Assembly (NCBI RefSeq): GCF_003968655.1
Contig: NZ_RXYK01000011.1
Span: 1-64,000, forward strand
From: Chlorobium phaeovibrioides
GTDB taxonomy: Bacteria > Bacteroidota > Chlorobiia > Chlorobiales > Chlorobiaceae
Reading direction: 5' to 3'
DNA: 64,000 nucleotides
How positions within the stretch are numbered: position 1 is the first letter of the stretch; each line of letters opens with the position of its first letter. The position numbers and the translations under genes are program-made. The notes below the pieces were generated by a model. That model ran no database searches. It was given only the letters and a program-made list of their open reading frames with translations, and had not been told where the DNA came from. Positions 9,906-20,931 of this stretch are shown here, one piece after another.

Positions 9906-10178
9906 GAACAAAGGGGGAAAACGGGAAAATTCATACTACAGTAAAGTTAATATTAATATCACAAAACATATGCAAAGACCGTAGCCCTCAATCCTCACAT
10001 TTCCTCACATTTCTGACATTGAAGCCTCAATGACAGCGTGCCCGCGAACTCCACGAAACCAAACTCGCGGCGATAGTTTGCATCAACAGGACTCGGTAAA
10101 AGACACCCTATGCCTGAATTGGAGGGAACAGGCGGTTGATGTATATTTAGGTTTTTGAACCATTCATCCCAACCTCCC
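9906..10178. other. Intergenic region between the giant gene and thyX
   Basis: This 273-bp divergent spacer must hold the promoters of both flanking genes. An AT-rich core (about 9932-9972, with AGTTAATATTAATATC) is the likeliest promoter zone, but no convincing -35/-10 pair was found. A perfect 10-bp tandem direct repeat, CCTCACATTT, sits at 9993-10002 and 10003-10012. The minus strand carries an 86-codon open frame (10255-9995) that overlaps thyX; I do not regard it as a gene. Confidence 0.5.
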
Positions 10179-10829
10179 ATGCAGGTTCGCCTCATTGCCC
10201 TGACTGCACCGCAAATCGACATAGAGGGCCAAAGCCTTACCGCCGAAGGCCTCATGGCTTACTGTGCGAGGGTATCGAGCCCGCATCAGGAGAGCACCGA
10301 CTATGAGAAGCTCCTTGCCTACTGCATCGCGCACAAGCACTGGAGCATCTTCGAGATGGCGGACATGACGGTCGAGATCGTGACCTCCCGGGCGATTTCT
10401 CCACAGATTCTCCGTCATAAAAGCTTCCAATTCCAGGAATTTTCCCAAAGATATGCGCAGGCGCAGTCAATTGAGCGCTACACGCCGCGCCGGCAGGACA
10501 GCAAGAACCGCCAGAACTCGCTCGACGACCTGCCGCCGGAAACGGTTGCGTGGTTCGACCGCGCACAGGAGCAGATGGCAAAAGAGAGTATGGCTCTGTA
10601 TGAGGAGGCGCTGGAGAAGGGCATAGCCAAAGAGTGCGCACGGGCGCTGTTGCCGCTGGCGACACAGACAAAACTCTACATGAAGGGGTCAATCCGCAGC
10701 TGGATACACTACCTCGAGGTGCGCACCGACCCATCAACCCAGAAGGAGCATCGGGACATCGCGGATGGAATAATGGCAATATTCGTCAAGCAGTTCCCTG
10801 TTACAGCCTCAGCCCTTGGTTGGAGCTGA
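10179..10829 (+). CDS. thyX: Flavin-dependent thymidylate synthase ThyX
   Basis: ThyX makes dTMP from dUMP using methylenetetrahydrofolate and NAD(P)H through FAD, replacing ThyA. The protein of 216 residues has the ThyX signature at residues 79-92 ([14 protein letters not shown]; family form RHRxxSxNExSxRY), with Lys, Phe and Gln at positions often occupied by Arg, Ser and Asn. The upstream conserved block HWSIFE (54-59) and the C-terminal [12 protein letters not shown] block are present. ATG 10179 is chosen; a TTG eight codons upstream (10155) is also in frame and neither has a Shine-Dalgarno. The gene converges on accD with 31 bp between the stops. Confidence 0.93.
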   Translation: MQVRLIALTAPQIDIEGQSLTAEGLMAYCARVSSPHQESTDYEKLLAYCIAHKHWSIFEMADMTVEIVTSRAISPQILRHKSFQFQEFSQRYAQAQSIERYTPRRQDSKNRQNSLDDLPPETVAWFDRAQEQMAKESMALYEEALEKGIAKECARALLPLATQTKLYMKGSIRSWIHYLEVRTDPSTQKEHRDIADGIMAIFVKQFPVTASALGWS

Positions 10830-10860
10830 ACTCCGGAAAGCAAATATCCGCCAGCCCTTT

Positions 10861-11706
10861 TTAGACTTCCACCCTCATCATGGCAAGGGTCTTGGCGAGG
10901 CGTTGCTTGAGCTCTTTGCGATGGACAATCATGTCAACAAACCCGTGTTCAAGCAGGAACTCAGCACGCTGGAACCCTTCGGGGAGATCGCGCTTGATGG
11001 TGTCGCGGATGACTCGGGGGCCGGCGAAGCCGATGAGTGCTTTGGGTTCGCTGATGTTGAGGTCGCCGAGCATGGCAAAGGATGCGCTGATGCCGCCCAT
11101 GGTGGGGTCGGTCATGAGGGAGATGAAGGGAAGTTTTTTCTCGCCGAGGCGGGTGAGGCGTGCGGCGGTTTTAGCCATCTGCATGAGGCTGAAGGCTCCT
11201 TCCATCATTCTGGCTCCGCCGGACTGGGAAATGACGAGGAGAGGGGCGTCAAGCTGTATGGCCCTGTCGGCGGCACGGGCGATTTTCTCTCCGACGACTG
11301 AACCCATTGAACCTCCAATGAACCCGAAATCCATGGCTGAGACAACGAGATCGGCTCCTTCACACTTACCGTAGGCGTTCCGTACTGCCTCGGTTTTTCC
11401 GCTTTTCTCTATGGTGTCGTGCACGCGGTCGGGGTAGTGCTTGGTGTCGGTGAAGCTGAGGGGGTCGGCAGCACGGAGGTTCTGGTCGAACTCCGTGCAC
11501 TCACCCTCATCAAACAGCAGGGAAAAATACTTGTATGGGGCAATCCTGAAATGGTGTGCGCACTGGGGACAGGTAAACAGGTTGTCTTCAAGCTGTTTCT
11601 TGTGCAGCATGGCGCCGCAGCTGTCACACTTTGCCCACAACCCTTCGGGTGTATCCCGTTTGTCGGTAGTGCGAATAGAGGGTGTTACCCGTTTGAACCA
11701 GGCCAT
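10861..11706 (-). CDS. accD: Acetyl-CoA carboxylase carboxyltransferase subunit beta
   Basis: AccD with AccA forms the carboxyltransferase that moves CO2 from carboxybiotin to acetyl-CoA, giving malonyl-CoA for fatty acid synthesis. The 281-residue length is typical. A four-cysteine zinc ribbon is visible (Cys27, Cys30, Cys46, Cys49), followed by the crotonase-fold carboxyltransferase domain with [11 protein letters not shown] and [11 protein letters not shown], the glycine-rich oxyanion-hole segments. The gene is divergent from the patatin gene (120 bp between starts) and convergent with thyX. accA and the biotin carboxylase genes are not in the window. Confidence 0.97.
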   Translation of the reverse strand: MAWFKRVTPSIRTTDKRDTPEGLWAKCDSCGAMLHKKQLEDNLFTCPQCAHHFRIAPYKYFSLLFDEGECTEFDQNLRAADPLSFTDTKHYPDRVHDTIEKSGKTEAVRNAYGKCEGADLVVSAMDFGFIGGSMGSVVGEKIARAADRAIQLDAPLLVISQSGGARMMEGAFSLMQMAKTAARLTRLGEKKLPFISLMTDPTMGGISASFAMLGDLNISEPKALIGFAGPRVIRDTIKRDLPEGFQRAEFLLEHGFVDMIVHRKELKQRLAKTLAMMRVEV

Positions 11707-11811
11707 CTTTACAATTAAGACTAAAGGTTATACATTAGAGTACAAGATATAAAGTCGGCACCACAATCTCAAAAGAGCCTTCATGCTCCCCCTTGACATC
11801 AGCCATTTATT

Positions 11812-11818
11812 AAAGGAG
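11812..11818 (+). promoter_or_regulatory. Strong Shine-Dalgarno fixing a TTG start
   Basis: AAAGGAG lies 8 bases before TTG 11827. It is one of the few clear ribosome-binding sites in the window and supports the TTG as the true start of the patatin/beta-barrel gene. Confidence 0.75.
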
Positions 11819-11826
11819 CCCGCTTC

Positions 11827-14607
11827 TTGCTGAACCTGAGAAAACTCCTCATCTCGACTTTCCTTCTGGCCTCCTTTTCAGCCACACTGGTCACAACGGA
11901 AACCGGCGCCGCCCCCCGGACGGTAAGGGTATTGCCCGACACGCTGTCGATTCCCATGCAGCGCTATGAGCTTCTTCCTGCCATGCGTCCGGCAAGGAAA
12001 ACGGTTGGTCTGGCTCTTTCCGGAGGAGGAGCCAATGGTCTGTCCCAGATAGGAGTGCTCAAGGCGCTTGAAGAAGAAGGGGTTCCTGTTGATTTCATTG
12101 CGGGCACAAGCATGGGTGCCGTCATTGGAGGGCTCTACAGTTGCGGCTACACACCCGGCGAACTTGAGACGATAGCCCATACTCTTCCATGGGAATCTAT
12201 TGTCAGTATAGGGAACAACAACTACTCCCGCTCCAATATCTTTCTTGAACAGCAACGAGTGCGTGACCGCTCCACGATAGCCATCCGTTTTGAAAAACTG
12301 AAGCTCATCATCCCCCGTTCACTCAGTTCCGCACAGGCCCTGACCGAAACACTCGACATTCTGGCGCTCAACGCTCTCTATCCGGTAACAGATAACTTTT
12401 CCTCCCTGCCGGTTCAGTTCAGGGCGGTCACGACCGACCTGATATCGGGCGAACGGGTCACACTGTCATCCGGCCCGCTCTCAGAAGCAATGCGGGCAAG
12501 CAGCACCATTCCGGTTCTGTTTTCCCCCATTGCGCGCGGTCAGCGCCGTCTGGTTGACGGGGGTCTGGTTGCCAACCTTCCGGTGGATGAACTGGAGTCG
12601 TTCAACGCAGGCTACAAAATTGCCGTGGATGCGCACGGCAGCATGTATTCCACGGGTCGGGAACTTGACCTTCCCTGGAAAGCCGCCGACCAGGCGCTGA
12701 CAATCCTGACGAAACTCCAGTACCCGGCACAGCTTGAGAAGGCCGACATCGTCATCCGCCCCGAATTGGAAACCCACATGGCTACTGACTTTTCAGATAT
12801 CGACAGTCTTGTCGCCTTGGGATATTCGAAAGGCAAAGCTCTGGCGGGCACCATCAGACGGGGCGTTGAGAAGCAGCAAAAATCGTCCCCTTCTGGTAGA
12901 TCGATTGCAGGGCACACCAAAAGGATCAGCTTTCCCACAGAGAGCCCTGAGTTCATTGAACACTACCACATCGTTTCAGGCATTGTCCGCAATGCAGTCG
13001 ATCCACGCACCGCACTTCGCGAACTGCTTGAAACAGACCTGTTCACCAGAGTGTATGCAGAGGTTGATGCCCGAAAAAAACAGACCGTTTTCCACCTCAC
13101 CCCCCTGCCGGCCATCAGGAGAATACAGATCAGCGGCGGCCCTCCCGGCGCACTCTCGCCTGATGAACAGCGGGCGTGTTTCTCGCCACTGATGGATCGC
13201 GTCTACACCAACAGAGCTGGAACCAGAGCCCTTGAAAGCCTTGTGAGGGCTTACCGCGACAAAGGCTACAGCCTCGTCTACATCACGCGCACCGGATTTA
13301 CCGGCTCCACACTGCAGGTTCGGGTCAGCTCCGGCAGGGCCGATGCAATCACCGTGTCGCAGGACCGCAACATTACCGGCCCGACTCCGGTAAACCGGGA
13401 AATAAAGGTCGACACAACAACAGTGGTTCGTCTCCGAGAGGCCCGTTCTTCGGTCAAAAACCTTTATGACACAGGGGTGTTCAACCGTGTTTCGGTATCG
13501 GCAGAATCCTCCGCCGAGGGAGATGACAAACGTACCCTCCTGAAGTTCTCACTGGATGAAAAACCCGCCTCGGTGCTCCGCATAGGACTTCGTTACGATG
13601 AAACCAGCAATGCCCAGTTCCTGCTTGATTACAGGAATGAAAACCTTGCAGGAACAACCAACTCGCTGGGAGGATGGCTGAAAGTTGGCAGGAAAAACAA
13701 TGTGGCGAACATTGAGTACAACATGCCACGCATCGGCTCGACCAACTTCACCATGTCTTCAAGGCTGTTTTACGACAAACATGATTTTGAGCATGCAAAC
13801 ATTGTCTTCGACAAACAGTTTTTCCACACCCGCTCATTCAGCAGCGGCTCTTATGACATTCAGAAATATGGCTTCAGCACGGCATTCGGCACCCGAATCC
13901 GTAAAAACGGAAAGTTCATTGCCGACATCACCCTCCAGAACTCCAGATCAAGCACTGATAGGGAGGGGCTTGAGGGATTCGAGACAGAGACCATGGATCT
14001 GCTCTCCATCGGCTCCCGGCTCACCATAGACTCCCGCGACAACGCCCTGATAGCAACAGCGGGAAACTATACCGACCTTCGCTACGCCATCACCACGCCG
14101 GCCATGGAAAACAAGAATCCCTTCTGGCAATTCTCCGGAACGCATGAGCACAACATCCCCGTCGGCGAGCGCACAACCCTGCAGCTCTCAGGCATGTTCG
14201 GAGTAAGCAGCGTCGCAGTCCCCCTCTCGGAAAAGTTTTTCCTCGGCGGTCCGGGAACATCCTACAGCCGTCGGTTCATCGGTCTGAAGGAAAATGCCCT
14301 CCCGGGCAACAACATTGCTTCGGCGGGGCTGCAGCTTCAGTACCAGCCACCATTCGACATCATCTTCCCCGCTGCGCTCCGCTTCAACTACAATGCAGGA
14401 AATGCCTGGGAAAACCGCGACGAGATAGCGCTGGCAAGACTTATTCACGGCATAGGAACCAGCCTTGTCTGGGAAACGCCCATCGGGCCAGCGAGGTTTA
14501 CCGCAGCAAAAGCATTTTCGTTCCTTCGTGAAGCGGATGAGCAGGAATCATCCACCTTGCGTTTTGCCGACACAGTCTTCTATTTCAGCCTCGGTCACGA
14601 CTTCTGA
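11827..14607 (+). CDS. Patatin-like phospholipase with POTRA and outer-membrane beta-barrel (PlpD/Omp85-type)
   Basis: The 926-residue protein starts with a signal peptide (positively charged MLNLRKLL followed by a hydrophobic core to about residue 28). The patatin domain follows, with the oxyanion-hole loop GGGANG (66-71), nucleophile elbow GTSMG (Ser95) and catalytic DGG (Asp244), so the Ser/Asp dyad is intact. After about residue 370 come one or two POTRA-like segments and, from about 590, alternating beta strands typical of a surface-antigen (Omp85) barrel ending in Phe (YFSLGHDF). This is the architecture of PlpD-type type Vd autotransporters: a lipase tethered to its own outer-membrane barrel. 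It starts at TTG and is followed 18 bp later by surE, so the two are likely co-transcribed. The natural lipid substrate is unknown. Confidence 0.92.
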   Translation: MLNLRKLLISTFLLASFSATLVTTETGAAPRTVRVLPDTLSIPMQRYELLPAMRPARKTVGLALSGGGANGLSQIGVLKALEEEGVPVDFIAGTSMGAVIGGLYSCGYTPGELETIAHTLPWESIVSIGNNNYSRSNIFLEQQRVRDRSTIAIRFEKLKLIIPRSLSSAQALTETLDILALNALYPVTDNFSSLPVQFRAVTTDLISGERVTLSSGPLSEAMRASSTIPVLFSPIARGQRRLVDGGLVANLPVDELESFNAGYKIAVDAHGSMYSTGRELDLPWKAADQALTILTKLQYPAQLEKADIVIRPELETHMATDFSDIDSLVALGYSKGKALAGTIRRGVEKQQKSSPSGRSIAGHTKRISFPTESPEFIEHYHIVSGIVRNAVDPRTALRELLETDLFTRVYAEVDARKKQTVFHLTPLPAIRRIQISGGPPGALSPDEQRACFSPLMDRVYTNRAGTRALESLVRAYRDKGYSLVYITRTGFTGSTLQVRVSSGRADAITVSQDRNITGPTPVNREIKVDTTTVVRLREARSSVKNLYDTGVFNRVSVSAESSAEGDDKRTLLKFSLDEKPASVLRIGLRYDETSNAQFLLDYRNENLAGTTNSLGGWLKVGRKNNVANIEYNMPRIGSTNFTMSSRLFYDKHDFEHANIVFDKQFFHTRSFSSGSYDIQKYGFSTAFGTRIRKNGKFIADITLQNSRSSTDREGLEGFETETMDLLSIGSRLTIDSRDNALIATAGNYTDLRYAITTPAMENKNPFWQFSGTHEHNIPVGERTTLQLSGMFGVSSVAVPLSEKFFLGGPGTSYSRRFIGLKENALPGNNIASAGLQLQYQPPFDIIFPAALRFNYNAGNAWENRDEIALARLIHGIGTSLVWETPIGPARFTAAKAFSFLREADEQESSTLRFADTVFYFSLGHDF

Positions 14608-14625
14608 ACAGATGAAACCATATAC

Positions 14626-17101
<2,476 letters not shown>

Positions 17102-17121
17102 AACTTCCCGGACGGGAACCC

Positions 17122-17445
17122 TCAGGAGCTGCAGAGCGAAATACCATCATTGCTCTCCCGGCTGAGGAGCTGACAGCAACGACAGACGAGAATGCGGAGT
17201 TCATCTGCGGAAATCCCTTCACAGAGCTTCTCTACAACAGCAGCAATCTCTTTCTGGTACTCCTCGGTTTTGGGTAATTGGAGCCCCCGTTTTTTATGGA
17301 TATACTGTGATACGGCAGCAGGGGTCACACCCAGAATCTTTGCAGCCTGTGACTGTGTCATACCGGTCTTCACAAGACCTATGGCAATATCGGCGCGAAT
17401 TTGCGGCAAATGGTACCAAACGGCTTTTTCGCAGGGAAATATCAC
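17122..17445 (-). CDS. Small XRE-type HTH transcriptional regulator (COG2522-like)
   Basis: The 107-residue protein begins with PCEKAVWYHLPQIRADIAIGL, then a helix-turn-helix at about 29-50 (TQSQAAKILGVTPAAVSQYI), and ends with a Cys-containing segment (LVCRCCQLLS). The PCE...LP.IRA arrangement before an XRE HTH is that of COG2522-type regulators, which are common in archaea. The cysteines might bind metal or sense redox state; that is inference. It is divergent from the haem-binding gene (32 bp between starts) and convergent with bshC (20 bp between stops). It might control either neighbour or itself. Confidence 0.8.
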   Translation of the reverse strand: MIFPCEKAVWYHLPQIRADIAIGLVKTGMTQSQAAKILGVTPAAVSQYIHKKRGLQLPKTEEYQKEIAAVVEKLCEGISADELRILVCRCCQLLSRESNDGISLCSS

Positions 17446-17477
17446 GATAACTCTGTCTAAAAGGTTACTCTTCAGTC

Positions 17478-17921
17478 ATGAACACTTCATTCAGATCCAT
17501 AGCCGGCTGGACGCTTCTTCTCCTGTTGCTGATCCAGTTCATTCCTCTCCGCCGCATCAATCCTGCAGCAACAGACAGCAACAGCTTCAAAGCCCCGCAG
17601 CCAATACAGCGCGTTGTGAAAACCGCCTGCTACGACTGCCATTCATATGAAACCCACTGGCCCAGGGCAGCGTATATAGCGCCTGCCTCATGGGTCATCT
17701 ACCGAACCGTGTCGGCAGGCAGAAACGCACTGAACTTTTCTGAATGGGAAAGTGCAAAGAACGAAAAAACAGAAAAATTACGCACAACAATGCTTCAAAC
17801 TGTTGAAAAGGGGACTGCGCATCAAAGGCTCTACTACCTCTGGAAACCTCAGTCAGCACTCTCGCCCAGAGAGAGAGGAGCTGTCATCACCTGGCTCAAA
17901 GCCTCACTTCAAAAACCCTGA
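17478..17921 (+). CDS. Haem-binding domain protein (periplasmic, single CxxCH)
   Basis: The 147-residue protein has an N-terminal hydrophobic anchor or signal (residues 10-24) and one covalent haem motif, CYDCH (51-55), followed by SYETHWPRAAYIAPASW. That block is typical of the 'haem-binding domain' family (PF14376-type). The rest is helical and rich in Glu/Lys (NFSEWES..EK). It probably acts in the periplasm as a small c-type cytochrome or haem sensor; its electron partner is not evident. It is divergent from the HTH regulator and converges with the LOG-family gene 7 bp away. Confidence 0.85.
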   Translation: MNTSFRSIAGWTLLLLLLIQFIPLRRINPAATDSNSFKAPQPIQRVVKTACYDCHSYETHWPRAAYIAPASWVIYRTVSAGRNALNFSEWESAKNEKTEKLRTTMLQTVEKGTAHQRLYYLWKPQSALSPRERGAVITWLKASLQKP

Positions 17922-17928
17922 CAGATGC

Positions 17929-18660
17929 CTAAAAATTCAGGCAGTACCCCTCTGGATAAAACTTCTTGATAATGGAAATCACCTCTTCAGGATCATCTTC
18001 AAGATAGATGAAACCAAGATCGGGGGGGGAAATAAAGCCATTTTCCTGAAGCATCGACTCCTGAACCCACCGATAGAATCCCTCCCAGTAACTTTTCCCC
18101 ACCAGAATAACCGGGAAGCGCTCACTTTTTCCCGTCTGGATGAGCGTCATCGCTTCAGACACTTCATCAAGCGTGCCGAAACCTCCGGGCAATGCAATAA
18201 AGGCCTGTGAGTATTTAAGAAACATCACCTTCCGCACAAAAAAATACTGAAAACTCACCAGTTTGTCAACATCAATATAGCGGTTTGCCGCCTGCTGATT
18301 GGGCAATTTGATATTGAATCCGATGGAAACTCCCCCGGCCTCCTGCGCACCTCGGTTAGCCCCCTCCATCACGCCGGGCCCTCCTCCGGTAATGACCGAA
18401 AACCCCTCCCGGGCAAGCATGCCTCCGAGCGTCCGGGCAAGTTCATATTCCCCGCTCCCCTCATCCACCCTCGTTGAGCCGAACACGCTGACAGCGGGTG
18501 CCGCATCACCCATAACTTCAAATCCGCTGACAAACTCAGCCATTATTTTAAAAACGCGCCACCCGTCAACCATAAAGTCACTTCCCTTCTCACCCTGACC
18601 GGAAAGCACAGGCGGAGAAACGGGTTTTCGGGGCTCTTTGCCCTGATTTATTTTATCCAT
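17929..18660 (-). CDS. LOG family protein (TIGR00730 Rossmann fold)
   Basis: The 243-residue protein has the two LOG-family motifs: GGGPGVMEGANRGA (about 93-106) and PGGFGTLDEVSE (about 160-171). Members characterised elsewhere are cytokinin riboside 5'-monophosphate phosphoribohydrolases or related nucleotide-cleaving enzymes; older annotation calls them lysine decarboxylases, which the motif does not support. It is the last gene of an apparent three-gene operon (alternative glmU, trpG/pabA, this gene; gaps of 21 and 25 bp). The N-terminal 40 residues are poorly conserved and rich in Lys/Pro. Confidence 0.9.
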   Translation of the reverse strand: MDKINQGKEPRKPVSPPVLSGQGEKGSDFMVDGWRVFKIMAEFVSGFEVMGDAAPAVSVFGSTRVDEGSGEYELARTLGGMLAREGFSVITGGGPGVMEGANRGAQEAGGVSIGFNIKLPNQQAANRYIDVDKLVSFQYFFVRKVMFLKYSQAFIALPGGFGTLDEVSEAMTLIQTGKSERFPVILVGKSYWEGFYRWVQESMLQENGFISPPDLGFIYLEDDPEEVISIIKKFYPEGYCLNF

Positions 18661-18685
18661 TGAACAGCTCCCCGTGGTTGAGATG

Positions 18686-19249
18686 CTAGAGTTCCAGAAA
18701 GTTCCGGATAAGATGCCGGCCCTCGTCGGTCATGATGGACTCGGGATGAAACTGGACTCCGTAGAGTTTGAGCTCCCGGCTGTCCATTCCCATGATGACC
18801 CCGTCTTCTGTCCATGCCCTGATGGTCAACTCAGCCGGAAGAGTTGCGCGTTCAACAATCAGCGAATGATAACGGGTTGCAATAAAGGGGTTGGCAAGAT
18901 CCCTGAACACACCCTCTGAATCATGGAACACCGGTGAGGTTTTGCCGTGCATGATATGCTCCGCACGAACCACCCTGCCTCCAAGTGCCGCCGCAATGGA
19001 CTGATGGCCGAGGCAGACGCCGAGCAGGGGGATTGTCTCCTTCACTGCATTGATGAGGTCAACAGATATGCCGGCTTCGTCAGGAGTTCCAGGCCCCGGA
19101 GAAATCACAATCTTTTCAGGAGCGATAGCAAGAACCTCCGCAACACTCAGCTCATCGTTGCGGAATACCCTGACCTCGGCACCAGACAGGCCGATATACT
19201 GCACCAGGTTATAGGTGAAGGAATCATAATTATCAACAACAAGAATCAT
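18686..19249 (-). CDS. trpG: Glutamine amidotransferase subunit of anthranilate/aminodeoxychorismate synthase
   Basis: This class I glutamine amidotransferase delivers ammonia to chorismate in tryptophan and/or p-aminobenzoate synthesis. The 187-residue protein starts MILVVDNYDSFTYNLVQY, a TrpG/PabA hallmark. It has the nucleophile in GVCLGHQ (Cys79) and the His/Glu of FHPES (His168, Glu170), plus the oxyanion-strand SPGPGTP (50-56). TrpG and PabA cannot be told apart here; the partner subunit is outside the window. It sits in an operon between alternative glmU and the LOG-family gene, not with other trp genes. Confidence 0.93.
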   Translation of the reverse strand: MILVVDNYDSFTYNLVQYIGLSGAEVRVFRNDELSVAEVLAIAPEKIVISPGPGTPDEAGISVDLINAVKETIPLLGVCLGHQSIAAALGGRVVRAEHIMHGKTSPVFHDSEGVFRDLANPFIATRYHSLIVERATLPAELTIRAWTEDGVIMGMDSRELKLYGVQFHPESIMTDEGRHLIRNFLEL

Positions 19250-19270
19250 CTGTACTGCATTGCTTAAGAG

Positions 19271-20515
19271 TTATTCCGGAATACTGTGATTCGGAGCATC
19301 GGCCATAAAACGAAACAGCGCTTCGTAGGCGGCACTCATCACCACACCCCTGCGGGCCATTACTTTTCGGGCGGTCTGTACCGCAGGCTCAATGCCGTAG
19401 GCCTCAAAGCCCCCGCTGCCACCCCAGGCAAATGAGGGAATCTCCTTCGGAGGAAACCCTGCGCCAAACACATTGGCTGCCATACCGGCCACGGTTCCTG
19501 TATTGAACGCCGAATTGATGGCAGAGCGGCTGTGCTCGCCCATCAGCAGACCAAGAAACTGAAGCCCTGTCTCATAGTGCCGGCCACCCTGAAGAATACG
19601 AACCGCGCTGTAGTTGTTTTTCAAGTCGGAAGTACTGGTTCCGGCACCAAGATTGCACCAGTGCGAAAGATAGGAATGACCAAGAAACCCGTCATGCTGC
19701 TTGTTGGCATAGGCTTCAATGATGCAGTCCTCCACCTCGCCTCCGATTTTCGAACCCCGTCCGATAGACACATTACTGTATACCCTGGCACCCGCTTTTA
19801 TTCTGCATGAGGAACCGGCATAGACATTCTGCATCACCACTGCCTGCGGTTCAACAATGGCGCCCTCGCCAATGGCAACAAACCCCTCCCCGCCGTCTAT
19901 CACCGCCCCGGCACGCACAACTGCTCCCGGTGCCACAAAAACATTTGAAGGGTTGACAATCACGGCCGAAGGGTGAACAGCTCCCTCAATACGGCCAAGC
20001 GGAAGGAATGAGGCATCGCGCAACAGTTCATCGGTATGGAGGGCAACCGCATCCCAAAGAAACGAGAGCAGGCGGAACCCCTCAACTGAAATGCAGCGAA
20101 GGTCGGCCTTCAGCCGTTCCCCGTCAAGACAATCGTCAAAAAGGCCATCTGCGTCAAGAACAAGCGACGCAGGGAGACGGGCAAAGAGCAGTTCACCATC
20201 CTGCACCAGTGCGGTTCCGCTTTCGGGAACGCTGCGTGCAATGAGTTCCCCCACTGCCGCATCGCAGATAATCCGTCCGTTTACAAGCAGAAGATCATCA
20301 TCAACCACACTGTTGACCTGAACATCGGGGAAACTCTCCCTGTAAACAGGGGCCAGAGCGCGCCGGAGATGGAACGAAAGATTCATGCCCGGCAGATGCC
20401 GCTCAAACTTCTCGCGAATGGTCCGGCACCCTACAGTCATCCCGTAGACCGGCTTGAGCGCGACAAGAGGCATCAGTCGCCGCACTTGTCTGTCTTCAAA
20501 GAGAACTACCTGCAT
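19271..20515 (-). CDS. Alternative GlmU-type sugar nucleotidyltransferase/acetyltransferase (Bacteroidetes/Chlorobi family)
   Basis: The 414-residue protein matches the alternative bacterial GlmU architecture (TIGR03991-type). Its N-terminal half (VVLFEDRQVRRLMPLVALKPV..) is a divergent nucleotidyltransferase-like domain. The C-terminal half is a left-handed beta-helix with hexapeptide repeats (VIVNPSNVFVAPGAVVRAGA, VIDGGEGFVAIGEGA). LGAGTSTSDLKNNYS and a glycine-rich segment near the end resemble the acyltransferase site. The expected role is UDP-GlcNAc synthesis for peptidoglycan and lipid A, but some members lack the GlmU N-terminal catalytic motifs, so the exact reaction is uncertain. First gene of an operon with trpG/pabA and the LOG gene. 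Confidence 0.85.
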   Translation of the reverse strand: MQVVLFEDRQVRRLMPLVALKPVYGMTVGCRTIREKFERHLPGMNLSFHLRRALAPVYRESFPDVQVNSVVDDDLLLVNGRIICDAAVGELIARSVPESGTALVQDGELLFARLPASLVLDADGLFDDCLDGERLKADLRCISVEGFRLLSFLWDAVALHTDELLRDASFLPLGRIEGAVHPSAVIVNPSNVFVAPGAVVRAGAVIDGGEGFVAIGEGAIVEPQAVVMQNVYAGSSCRIKAGARVYSNVSIGRGSKIGGEVEDCIIEAYANKQHDGFLGHSYLSHWCNLGAGTSTSDLKNNYSAVRILQGGRHYETGLQFLGLLMGEHSRSAINSAFNTGTVAGMAANVFGAGFPPKEIPSFAWGGSGGFEAYGIEPAVQTARKVMARRGVVMSAAYEALFRFMADAPNHSIPE

Positions 20516-20931
20516 AATTCATTCATCTCATTTCACAATGGGTGCCGGTGGGTATTTTCAATATGCATTTTAAACGCCGTATAACCTATAAGCGCACACA
20601 TGAACAACATAGACGATACTCATGGGAAAAGACCCTTGCCGCCCACAGGATTAAAAATAAAAACAGCACCACGCAAAGCCAACGCAAAAGCAGTGCGCCA
20701 CAGAACAAAAAAGCAATAACACCATGCGTCTACAGCAAAGCGGTGTATTCATGAGGAAATAACGAACCAGCCCCAAAACACTCATATTACTGTACCATCC
20801 GCACCACGAAAGAGTGTTTTTCACCGAAACAAGTAAAAAACATTCTTCTTTTAGTAAAAAATTGCCGATATTACACCAAACAATGCGCCAGACAGGCGCG
20901 AATTACTGTACCCCCCATCAATACGGTATCC
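20516..20931. other. 416-bp gene-free region between alternative glmU and the orphan regulator
   Basis: This divergent intergenic region is AT-rich in its middle. It holds an exact 11-bp direct repeat, ATTACTGTACC, at 20786-20796 and 20902-20912 (116 bp apart), the second copy ending 19 bases before the regulator's ATG. A perfect GCGCC-AGACA-GGCGC hairpin (20885-20899) lies just before it. I found no clear sigma-70 promoter, RNA gene or convincing coding frame; a 70-codon basic frame at 20542-20754 looks like chance. Confidence 0.55.
20786..20912 (+). promoter_or_regulatory. Duplicated ATTACTGTACC motif plus hairpin, candidate operator of the orphan regulator
   Basis: Two identical 11-mers flank a 105-bp interval and both are followed by C-rich sequence. 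A five-pair GC-rich inverted repeat sits immediately upstream of the second copy. The position just before a regulator gene suggests autoregulation, but this is inference from position and repetition alone. Confidence 0.35.

Noticed and set aside
9995-10255. 86-codon minus-strand frame upstream of thyX
   Set aside because: It overlaps the thyX 5' region, has no recognised domain or ribosome-binding site, and mixes intergenic and antisense sequence.
20542-20754. 70-codon basic frame in the gene-free region
   Set aside because: It is low-complexity, rich in Lys/Arg/Gln, lacks a ribosome-binding site and matches no family I recognise.
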